Shown in pieces: positions 1 to 8,385 of a stretch of 64,000 nucleotides of DNA. Below the pieces are notes generated by a model. The model ran no database searches, was not told where the DNA came from, and saw nothing but the letters and a program-made list of their open reading frames with translations. The translations under genes and the position numbers were made by a program. The stretch is from Immersiella caudata (lineage: Eukaryota; Ascomycota; Sordariomycetes; Sordariales; Lasiosphaeriaceae): contig JAULSU010000001.1 of assembly GCA_030512335.1 (NCBI GenBank), positions 6,386,001-6,450,000 of the forward strand, given 5' to 3'. The first letter of the stretch is position 1; every line of letters starts with the position of its first letter.

Positions 1-447
1 TGTCCGGTCGTCAAACCAATCCCAGAATTTGTAGAAGCCATTCGCCACCAGGTATTTTGTCGCTCTGAAGTTGAACCAAGGATCGACTAGGGGGTTGTCA
101 GCTACCATTCGACTTTGTCTCTCGGCGCGCGCGCAGCTTTGCGACAACGAGGGAGAACCAACATTCGTGAATAATGCTCTCGAAACCTGGAAAGAAGCTG
201 CAGTTAGCAATGCGGCCCAAAAAGCGGATAACCTGAGCAACCCGGAAAGCTGCCCCCTGCGAGACGGTCGACTTTGCCAGCTGAGAAGCTGAGAGCCCGC
301 GGACAGAGGACACTTACGAATAACGGAGAACAGGCGGCTTGCAATTGCGGCACCAGCAATCAAGCTGAGGATGATAAATCGCAGGATAGTTCGTGTGCTC
401 TCACCCTTTCCCGCACTCGCGAGAACTTGAAGGGTATCGGCCGACAT
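1..447 (-). CDS. STT3: Oligosaccharyltransferase catalytic subunit STT3, 5' end (partial)
   Basis: STT3 transfers the lipid-linked oligosaccharide to Asn in N-glycosylation sequons at the ER membrane. Three exons are visible: 447-318, a 24-base microexon 186-163, and 86 to the window edge. Introns are 317-187 (GTAAGT...CCAG) and 162-87 (GTTGGT...CTAG). The joined frame gives about 80 residues: a short N-terminus, a hydrophobic first membrane segment near residues 22-43, then SRLFSVIRFESIIHEF and FDPWFNFRATKYL. FESIIHEFDPWFN is the family signature, and the Asp of FDPWF belongs to the first acidic metal-binding motif of the active site. Each piece is too short to stand out alone; the call rests on the splice joins restoring the motif exactly. 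The remaining ~670 residues lie off the left edge. Confidence 0.88.
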   Translation of the reverse strand, partial: MSADTLQVLASAGKGESTRTILRFIILSLIAGAAIASRLFSVIRKCPLSAGSQLLSWQSRPSRRGQLSGLLRLSAFWAALLTAASFQVSRALFTNVGSPSLSQSCARAERQSRMVADNPLVDPWFNFRATKYLVANGFYKFWDWFDDRT

Positions 448-1462
448 GGTGGCCCTTATTGCGTGTGCTGCCTCTCGCCGGTCGAAGTTGGGAGGGCTGC
501 GGCGACAAGTGCATCGTTGTCGATTTGGAGAGGACAGTTTGGAGCTTCTGCAGCGTTTGGGGACCCCTGGCCCATTTTTCTTGGCGCACATTGATTGGCC
601 CACCCTAGGCGTGGTGCCACCGAGCCTCCCCCAGTTTCTGCCAGGCGGTCTTATGATTTGGACACTCAACTTCATCTTTTCTAATATGAAGTGTCGCGTC
701 AAGAATCCGATGAAAACAGATTTCGGTATTATTACTAGAAGATAGCTGCAGAATATTGCCTGTTGCAATATTCACTTTCCGGGCCGTTGCACAAGAAGAG
801 GGGGGGGGGACTCACACGGAGTCCTTCAGCATTGAGTTATGTTGGAGGGCAAGGTATGTTGGGAGTTTTGATAGTGTCATCTCACCAAGAACCCATCTGA
901 TTTTCTGGGTTGCTTTCTAACATGGCATGGCGACTTCACTGAGCATCGTTCTTACCGATGCATTCCCCGATCCGTTGCTTGAAGCTACCTTGGTAGATAC
1001 GGTCTAATGATCTTGCAGGCGGGGCTGCAACGATTGCTTGACAGAGGTGCACTGATTGAGCAAGTCGTGGACAAGGAATAGTTGCTGACAACACCCAAAA
1101 ACAGACCATAGGTAAAACGAGTGCCCATACACCGCCCATGTACTCAACGCCAACACAGTTCCCGGTGGTTGTTCAGTTCTTAGCTTTGTTTCGGCAGCTA
1201 TTTCGCTACCTAGCCGGATCGAGAATTCGTTGACCTCGTAGATAGCACTCCCAAACCCTGAAAACAAGAATCCCCGGGATGATGCAGTGTGTTGAGTGCG
1301 AAATCTTTTAGTAACCCGCGCCGCCAGTGCCTAGATACACAACCATCCCTAAAGCGAAAACTCCTCTATGCCTGTATGGTATGTTAGCATCAGGACATGT
1401 GATCTCGCGAGTTAGACAGTAGGTGAGGGGTTGCCCCTCTCGCCAGATGCCCCGCAGGCTCC
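448..1462. other. Intergenic region between STT3 and uL29 genes
   Basis: This holds the STT3 promoter and leader next to 447 and the 3' flank of the uL29 gene near 1462. Open frames here are short, overlap on both strands and show no family resemblance or codon preference. I see no RNA gene. Confidence 0.6.
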
Positions 1463-2076
1463 TCATACCTTGACAGCGAACTTTCGTTGAGGGAAGTGCG
1501 TCTGGCGCTTCTTGGTCTTCTCCAGAGCTCTCGAGGCGTCCTCGGGGGACAGGCGACGGCGGATAGCGCGGGTCTGCTTGGCCCGGAGGTCAAGGGGAAG
1601 GTACTTCTTGTTCTTGTAGAAGAGACGGAGCTGGGCGCGTTGCTTGGCATTGATGATGGTCAGGACGCGGGCGATCGACTTGCGGAGGTCGTGGCTGTAA
1701 AGAAGCATTCTTGTCAATCTCAGATTCACCATATTTTCCTCCCAGATTTCGGTGTCCATCGGTGGAAGGCGGGGCCCGGATTGACGTACATCTTGGTGAG
1801 CTTGGAGCCCGACGAGACGATCTTCTGAATGCGGAGCTGTCCCAACTCGGTCTTGAGCTCACCGAGCTGCTTGGTGAGCTCGTCCTTGTTCTTAGACCAT
1901 AATTGGCCCGCCTTGACCTTGCCGGAAGACTGTGACATGTTGGTAAGCGAATACACGTCAAAATTTTGGTGTTAAGGCGTGGTGTTGTCGATCGGGGTAG
2001 CGTTGAAGGGTTCGATTGAGGGGAGGGGCCGCGATGCTCAAAAATCCCATTGCCAGGCACACTCAGTACGTACCAT
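1463..2076 (-). CDS. RPL35: 60S ribosomal protein L35 (uL29)
   Basis: This is a structural protein of the large ribosomal subunit near the exit tunnel. The preferred model has a first exon that is only the ATG (2076-2074), an intron 2073-1930 (GTACGT...CACAG), exon 2 at 1929-1790, an intron 1789-1695 (GTACGT...ACAG) and exon 3 at 1694-1463. This gives 124 residues starting MSSGKVKAGQLW, as in fungal orthologues. The joined text KLTKIHDLRKSIARV and the C-terminal RKFAVKV are typical of uL29. A second in-frame ATG at 1938-1936 lies at the 3' end of intron 1 and would give a 126-residue form starting MSQSSGKVK. The gene is divergent from eL6, with starts 348 bases apart, so shared regulation is likely. 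Confidence 0.93.
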
Positions 2077-2424
2077 TGTGAGGATTTTGTCGTCGAGTCG
2101 AGTTGGCGATGGTTGGGAAGTGGTTGACCGCGACGAAACCAACTATCGAGAATTGAACGGGCTGTTGGTTCTGGCGCTCGTGCCAAAGATTTTGGAAATC
2201 CAGATGTGGGCGGAAAGCCCTACCGGCCACTGGAAAGTGGCCTGTGCACCTATCGCAATTTTTTGGAGTGCGAGTGGCTGATAAGCGCACAGACCACCCA
2301 TCCCACAGTTGTAGGTAGGGCTTTCCACCCACATCTGCCAATTCCAAAATCTTGAGCAGGAGCCGCGAAGTTGACGACACCACGAATTTCTACTAACCTC
2401 ACAACACAGTCAAAGATCTGCAAG
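2077..2424. promoter_or_regulatory. Shared divergent promoter of uL29 and eL6 genes
   Basis: This 348-base interval separates the start codons of two ribosomal protein genes transcribed away from each other. It contains an imperfect inverted repeat with ~39-base arms, listed separately. Coordinate expression from one bidirectional promoter is the natural reading; the actual transcription starts cannot be seen. Confidence 0.7.
2186..2353. repeat. Inverted repeat in the ribosomal-protein promoter
   Basis: The left arm is 2186-2224 and the right arm 2314-2353, spaced by 89 bases. The left arm matches the reverse complement of the right arm at all but about three positions plus one single-base gap. 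Both arms contain CAGATGTGGG followed by GGAAAGCCCTACC. The core AAGCCCTA resembles the RCCCTA-type sites bound by Tbf1-family factors at ribosomal protein genes in some yeasts; that link is inference. Confidence 0.8.
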
Positions 2425-3360
2425 ATGTCTTCCGCGGCTGCTCCCACGAAGAAGACCTTTGGCAAGTCGACCCGGTCGGTCCCTCACCCGTCCGAGAAGG
2501 CCCAGAAATGGTACCCTGCTGAGGACGAGTCCAAGCCGCGCCAGGTACGTTGATGCACGCTCGTAGCGAGCTTTTATCTTGCGTTTTTGGGGGGTTCCGA
2601 GCTGGGGGATTTGAATTGGAGGGATGCGCTGTCTGTGGTCGATCTGGCTCTCTATGCAGTTCCGCGAAAGTTGCGGCGAAACCGACAAGACGACTTGAGA
2701 ACACGAATATCGATGAGACGATATAATCCGAATGCGACGGCCGATCGAGGCAGCGGGTTTACGGAAATGGGCCTGCATTCATTATGTGTTCGTCGCTGAC
2801 TTTGGTTGCAACTTCAGGTCCGCAAGGCCCAGCGCACCTGGGCTCCCCGCAAGTCCCTTGTGCCCGGCACCGTTCTGATCCTCCTCGCTGGCCGTTTCCG
2901 TGGCAAGCGCGTCGTCCTCCTCAAGACCCTCGACCAGGGCGTCCTCCTCGTCACTGGCCCCTTCAAGGTCAACGGCGTTCCCCTCCGCCGCGTCAACTCG
3001 AGATACGTGATCGCCACTTCGCTCAAGGTTGACCTCGCTGGTGTTCCCGAGGCCAAGATCAACGAGGTCGCGACCCCCAAGTACTTCGTTGGTGAGAAGT
3101 CCAAGGAGAAGGCTTCCGAGGAGGCTTTCTTCAAGCAGGGTGAGAAGGCACAGGTAAGAGGCAGGGCTCGTGGGATCAAGGAGATGTATAGCTAACCCAA
3201 AGTGCAGAAGAAGGAAGTTTCCAGCAGCCGGGTAGCGGACCAGAAGGCCATCGACAAGGCCCTGATTGCCAACATCAAGAAGGTCGACCACCTCGCCAGC
3301 TACCTTGCGTCGTCTTTCAGCCTTCGCAAGGGCGACAAGCCCCACGAGATGCAGTGGTAG
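2425..3360 (+). CDS. RPL6: 60S ribosomal protein L6 (eL6)
   Basis: This is a structural protein of the large ribosomal subunit. Exons are 2425-2544, 2818-3153 and 3208-3360; introns are 2545-2817 (GTACGT...TCAG) and 3154-3207 (GTAAGA...GCAG). All joins are in phase 0 and give 202 residues, the usual fungal length. The core reads RKAQRTWAPRKSLVPGTVLI, then LLAGRFRGKRVVLLK, which is the eL6 KOW-like segment. The C-terminus is a basic helix ending HEMQW. The 273-base first intron is long for this window; I looked in it for C/D snoRNA boxes and saw only weak partial matches. Confidence 0.95.
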
Positions 3361-4090
3361 GCGGTTTTGGGTTCGGGAAGCGGGATGGAGCGGTTTCCGG
3401 TATGGCTTGGCCATTTGCATTTGGACGTTGAGGGTTTTCGGTCCATTACGGCGTCTGTAATCAGGGTTTACCGTCATCAACGATCATAAAATCTGGGTTG
3501 CGGCTTTACAGAGGAAAAACTGCCATATGCGGCAACCGGTTAGAGACAACGAAATGCTCCGAGAGTATCGTCGTGGGAAGATACCAGTGATACCACACAT
3601 ACGTTGCCTAATCCAAGTGACAGCGATGTCAAGCCTGCCAGCCGTCATCTGCTCGTATTCTCAGCCCATGCGGCTCTCATATTCTTGTCATGCTGTGATG
3701 TTGGTGAACTAAGCACCTGCGCTGTCATTGCAACTTCGTTGCGTGCCAATTGGATGGCACCAGTTCGCAGGCAAATTGAGACTTGCTTATTGTCCTCTCA
3801 AGACACTCGGAATATAGACATCAAAGTACAGGGACCATGTAGTGGATACATAAGTGAATACTGTGTTGTTGACTGAATGACTGTTGCCGCACGGTGTTGT
3901 CCAGTGAGGTTCAAGGGGCTCGGCTCTCGGCTCGCTTCGTTGTGGCTGGTTCAGCCTAGCATAAAGCCACAGCGCATCGACACCTCAGCAAGACAGCACC
4001 CTGAAAGAAAGCCCCGAACACCAGTCACACAACCCAGAATCTCGCAAGAGCGCCGATGCCGGTCTCCTCTTCAATAACAAAACGAGCGAC
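3361..4090. other. Intergenic region between eL6 and GOS1
   Basis: It contains the eL6 3' flank and the GOS1 promoter. I see no credible coding segment, RNA gene or repeat. Confidence 0.6.
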
Positions 4091-4899
4091 ATGGCGGCAA
4101 CATCAGCCCAGGGCTGGGCCCAGCTGCGGCAACAAGCACGATCATTAGAGACCCAGGTACGTTTCCAGGCGACAACTCCACGCAATCCAGGGGCTGACCA
4201 AGTACCGCCTTGCTGGCTCACAGGCGGAAACCCTCCTGCACACCTATTCCCAGTTCTCAGCGCAAGTCCACATCCCCGCAAAACCCACCGACGAAGAAAA
4301 GACCACCGAGACCAAGCTCCAAGAGCTTCTCGAAAAGGTACCCCCCTTCTTCCCTGCCCCTTTCCACCCAACCCTCGACTAACCCCCCTCTCCAGCGCGA
4401 CACCGTCATCTCCCAGCTCTCCCGCATTCTCGACTCCGAAACCACACTCGGCTCCTCAGCCCTCAAGCAATCCAACCTCTCCCTGCTCCGCGACAAACTC
4501 GCCGATCACCGCCGCGACCTCTCCCGCCTACGCGCGACTCTCTCCGAAGCCCGATCCCGCGCCAACCTCCTCGGCAGCGTGCGCGATGACATCTCCGCCT
4601 ACCGCGCCGCAAACCCCGAAGCCGCCGAGGCGGACTACATGCTGGACGAGCGGAACCGCATCGATCGGAGTCACGATGCGACGGATAGCGTTCTGAGCCA
4701 GGCGTATGCAGTGCAGGAGGGGTTTGCGCTGCAGAGGGAGAGGTTGGCGAACATCAATAGGCGGATCACGATGGCGGCAAGTCAGGTGCCGGGGATCAAT
4801 ACGTTGATTACGAGGATCTCGGCGAAGAAGAGGAGGGATGGAATCATCATGGGGTCGTTCGTAGCGTTTTGTTTTTTAATGGTTTGGTTTTTTTCATGA
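4091..4899 (+). CDS. GOS1: Golgi Qb-SNARE Gos1 (GOSR1/GS28 family)
   Basis: Gos1 is a v-SNARE for transport into and within the Golgi. Exons are 4091-4156, 4224-4337 and 4396-4899; the introns (GTACGT...ACAG and GTACCC...CCAG) both join in phase 0 and give 227 residues, the normal family size. The N-terminus AATSAQGWAQLRQQARSLE starts the regulatory helices. A SNARE coiled coil spans roughly residues 140-200, including RIDRSHDATDSVLSQAYAV and the central INRRITMAASQVPGINTLI. A single C-terminal hydrophobic anchor (IIMGSFVAFCFLMVWFF) ends the protein, so it is tail-anchored. Confidence 0.92.
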
Positions 4900-5312
4900 G
4901 AGCGGTGGACGGAGGTTCTGTGGTAGTGCGATATGGCGGCACGAGATAGCATGGTTCGGATGGGCGTTTACGGAGTCATGACATGGGTTGTGAGCTAGCC
5001 CAGAGTGTACGTGAGAAATGGCGAAGAATACCCCCCGTATAATTCATGGTCACAAAACTACCCTTGGAATGCGGAAGCGATATCTTTGGTTTAGAGCGCA
5101 TGGGATGTTCGGCTTTATCGATTATTTGGTCTCGTGTCTATTTAGTATATATAAGTTGTGAATAAGAACATGGACGTTCCGGGCTTCTATGTTCCAACCT
5201 CAGACCTTCTATGAACTTAGAATTAAAAGTGTGAGAGCATGAAATTTCGCTTCAATGTGAAGGGTGAGGGGGTATCACACAACTACTCATACATCTATTT
5301 TGTACAGCCAAC
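4900..5312. terminator. Convergent 3' flanks of GOS1 and ATP10
   Basis: The two genes converge here with 413 bases between stop codons. The stretch is AT-rich in the middle (around 5130-5240), as expected for fungal 3' UTRs and poly(A) sites. No specific terminator can be assigned. Confidence 0.5.
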
Positions 5313-6422
5313 TTATGCCTTGGGAGTGGCCGTCTTTGGCGTCGTCTTCCTCACGTAGTTGTCGGTGACGTTCTCCTCTTTCATCTCTGCCAATATCCTC
5401 TGCACACCCTTCACTAGCCCCTCGTGCTCAGCCTCCTCAGCGTTGCCGCTACCAGCCCAGCGAATCCGGCAGTTGTGGTCAACAAGATACGTGTACCCGA
5501 CCTTGTTATTCAGCACACCGATCGACTCCCGGATCTGGTCGGTGATACCCCTCCGGACAAGGAAGTACTTATCCCAGTTCTCCTTGCCCACTCGGCTCCG
5601 AAGCGACCCGCTAAGCAACTTAACGATCAAAGCCTTGAGGAAGTCCTCCTCGACGTTGACCTGCACCAACTGAGCACGCCCCTTGTTTCCTTCTAAGATT
5701 TGGTGCAACATTGGGTTGGCTTCCTTGGAGGTGAAACTCTGGGCTTGCTTCTCGGCCCACAAGCCGCTGAAGATGGTGACGATGGAGGCTCGGCCTTCTA
5801 GGATGGGCGTCGTGTCGGCGGCTTTAGCTTCGGGAGTCTTTGCGAGGGTGCTTCCGTGCAGGTTGGGGAAGTAGAGCGAGAGGTCGGCCTTGAAGGGGCG
5901 AGGTGGTGCGAGGAAGGTCTTGCCCTTGTGAAATTGCATGTTGCGCCAGTCACGGAAGTAGGGACGGGCGAACTTGGATGTCCTGAGATACGTTAGTGTT
6001 TTTTTTTGTTTTTTTAAAGAATGCTGGCACAGAAGGGGGTAATACAGCTCCTTTCGGCGGACGAGATGCTTGTCATAGTTGACGAAGTCGTCCCTCCGCT
6101 GTTTCAGGGAGCGGTGATCGATGCCGGTATTCTCGCCAGGATTCGGTGGATCGTGCATGCCAATTGGCCTGCTGAGCGGCGTTGGCGTGAACTCGGTGGT
6201 CTTCTTGCCATAGCCTCGAGGGGCATTGGCGAGAACCTCATTCTGAGTGGGACCGGCAGCCGGCGCGGCGGTTGAGGCCGGAGCCGGGGTCGGATTCGGC
6301 GCTGAAGAAGCACCGGAGGCAGGTGGCGGCACTTTTTCGGCTAGCCGTTGGTACGATACGCTAAATGGCCTCCATTGGCGCAAAAGACAGGTCACCACCT
6401 TGGAACTTGTCCGCGTGATCAT
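5313..6422 (-). CDS. ATP10: Mitochondrial ATPase complex assembly factor Atp10
   Basis: Atp10 is an inner-membrane chaperone that assembles Atp6 into the F0 sector of ATP synthase. Exons are 6422-6046 and 5982-5313. The 63-base intron 6045-5983 (GTATTA...CACTAAC...TCAG) is stop-free and a multiple of three, so the frame reads through it; removing it restores RRKELTSKFARPYFRDW, the family's conserved stretch. The product is 348 residues. The start at 6422 is chosen because MITRTSSKVVTCLLRQWRPF is a classic basic presequence; an upstream in-frame ATG at 6530 gives a leader unlike one. A Pro/Ala-rich linker follows, then the Atp10 domain with SLYFPNLHG and a C-terminal IRWAGSGNAEEAE segment. Divergent from the BCKDH E2 gene. 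Confidence 0.92.
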   Translation of the reverse strand: MITRTSSKVVTCLLRQWRPFSVSYQRLAEKVPPPASGASSAPNPTPAPASTAAPAAGPTQNEVLANAPRGYGKKTTEFTPTPLSRPIGMHDPPNPGENTGIDHRSLKQRRDDFVNYDKHLVRRKELYYPLLCQHSLKKQKKTLTYLRTSKFARPYFRDWRNMQFHKGKTFLAPPRPFKADLSLYFPNLHGSTLAKTPEAKAADTTPILEGRASIVTIFSGLWAEKQAQSFTSKEANPMLHQILEGNKGRAQLVQVNVEEDFLKALIVKLLSGSLRSRVGKENWDKYFLVRRGITDQIRESIGVLNNKVGYTYLVDHNCRIRWAGSGNAEEAEHEGLVKGVQRILAEMKEENVTDNYVRKTTPKTATPKA

Positions 6423-6777
6423 GGTTGCCCGGGTGGTGCCGCTTGCGCTTGAGGCTCCCGACGTTATCTTTTCGCTCTGTCGCGGCGCTGGGAAAAATCC
6501 CAACGCGACGGGTTCGGCATCTTGCCCCACAAAACCGCCAGGGGCCCAGACGCCAGGGGCCTGTCAATTGTGAGCACGGTCGCGGCTATTCGCGGGGCCC
6601 CACCAATTGATCTCGAGGCCTTCACGTCATAAGCCAGGATAAGCCGCTGGAAGCCAGCTGACCCGACACTCTCCTGGGCGGAAGACTCAACTCGGCAGTC
6701 AATTGTTTTCCAATATGTGATACATGACTGCTTGAGGACCTTCTCGACATTCGAGCGCTCGTTCCTTTGTATTTGCG
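6423..6777. promoter_or_regulatory. Divergent promoter of ATP10 and BCKDH E2 with CCAAT boxes
   Basis: The 355 bases between the two start codons hold CCAAT at 6603-6607 and 6710-6714, and three CAATTG hexamers (6565-6570, 6604-6609, 6700-6705). CCAAT is the HAP/CBC site, often found at fungal mitochondrial genes. Both products are mitochondrial, so shared control is plausible but inferred. Confidence 0.45.
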
Positions 6778-8385
6778 ATGTTTTGGCAGCAAAGTTCCCG
6801 CGCCCTACGGCGACAATGGCGCATTTGCAATGGTCTCCGCCAGAGCGTTGCGAAAGCGCGGCCCTCCGCCTTCTCCCCACACCCCGCCAGGTCCTTCCAT
6901 GCCGCACGGAGTCTGCTGGCAGTAAAACCAGTGATTCTGGCCGATATTGGAGAGGGTATGCGCATGTTGTCAGATTGATGAATGCGACGTGTCACCGCTA
7001 ACCTCTTCCCAATTGTAGGCATCGTCGAGTGCGAAATCATCCAATGGTTTGTGGAACCGGGTGCTCGGGTCGAGGAGTTCTCGCCACTATGCGAAGTCCA
7101 AAGCGACAAGGCGTCCGTTGAGATCACAAGTCGCTTTGCTGGCGTAGTCAAGAAGCTTCATTATGATGCGGGTGAGATGGCGAAGGTTGGCAAGCCATTC
7201 GTCGACATTGACATCCAAGGAGACGCAAAGGCAGAAGACTTGGAGACTCTGACGCCGCCTGAGGCTCTTGTGGAGGAGAGCAAACCCTCACCGGTACCGG
7301 CTGCGGGACAGCCACCTGTGGTTCCAGCGCCAGGAGCTATACCTGCATCTCAGAGCCAGGGGTCAGAACAGTCTGCTCCAGCCCCAGCATCTCTCGAACG
7401 AAAGGGAAAGCATGCCTCCCTGGCGACGCCCGCAACCAGACACCTGTCCAAAGAACTGGGAGTCGAAATCTCTCACATCCCCGGCACTGGTAAGGACGGC
7501 CGCGTAACAAAGGAAGACATCTACAAGTTCGTCAACAGACGAAACTCACCAGCCGCACAACCCACGGCACCCACGACCCCAACACCAGCAGACCTCGTCT
7601 CACCAGATGTCGCAACCACTGGAGCCCAGCAAGAGACACCCATGTCCCTGACAAGAACACAAGAAATGATGTTCAAAACCATGACCCGCTCCCTCAACAT
7701 TCCCCACTTCCTCTACGCCGACGAAGTCGACTTCACGTCCCTCGTCGAGCTGCGCAGCCGCCTCAATAAGGTCCTCCACAAATCCGGCCTCAGTGACGGC
7801 CAAGTCAGCAAGCTCTCCTACCTCCCATTCATCATCAAAGCCGTCTCCATGTCCCTCTACAAACACCCCATCCTCAACGCCCGCGTCGACATCGACGCCT
7901 CCAGTTCGAACGGATCGACTAAACCAACCCTCGTCCACCGCAGCCAGCACAACATCGGCGTAGCCATGGACACCCCGCAAGGCCTCCTCGTCCCGGTCGT
8001 CAAGAACGTCGGCACCCTCAACATCCTCGGTATCGCTGCGGAGCTTGCACGGCTACAGTCCCTCGCCGTAGCAGGGAAGCTCTCCCTGCAGGACATGTCT
8101 GGCGGTACCATCACAGTAAGCAATATTGGCAGCATCGGCGGGACCTACCTATCACCGGTTGTCGTGGAACGGGAGGTCGCCATCCTCGGCATCGGGCGCA
8201 TGCGCACCGTCCCGGCGTTTTCCATGGTGCCGGGCGAGGAGGACAAGGTGGTGCGGAGGCAGGTGTGCAACTTTAGCTGGAGTGCGGATCACCGTGTGGT
8301 AGACGGAGCAACGCTTGCAAGGGCTGCTGAGGTAGTACGAACGATTGTGGAAGAGCCGGACGTTATGGTCATGCATCTGCGCTGA
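6778..8385 (+). CDS. Branched-chain alpha-keto acid dehydrogenase E2 (lipoamide acyltransferase)
   Basis: This is the mitochondrial core acyltransferase for Leu/Ile/Val breakdown, passing acyl groups from lipoyl-lysine to CoA. Exons are 6778-6955 and 7019-8385, with a 63-base intron (GTATGC...CTAAC...GTAG) splitting the Gly of DIGEGIVE. It encodes 514 residues. Order: Arg/Ser-rich presequence (about 1-45); lipoyl domain with the lipoylated Lys in QSDKASVE (about Lys90); Pro/Ala linker; E3/E1-binding segment ATPATRHLSKELGVE to VTKEDIYKF; linker; catalytic domain ending ADHRVVDGA, where His484 is the catalytic histidine. DIGEGIVECEIIQWFVEPG resembles the branched-chain enzyme more than pyruvate E2. 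Confidence 0.93.

Noticed and set aside
2545..2817. C/D snoRNA in the long eL6 intron
   Set aside because: Only a partial C-box-like GATGAGA and a CTGA are seen, without the terminal stem.
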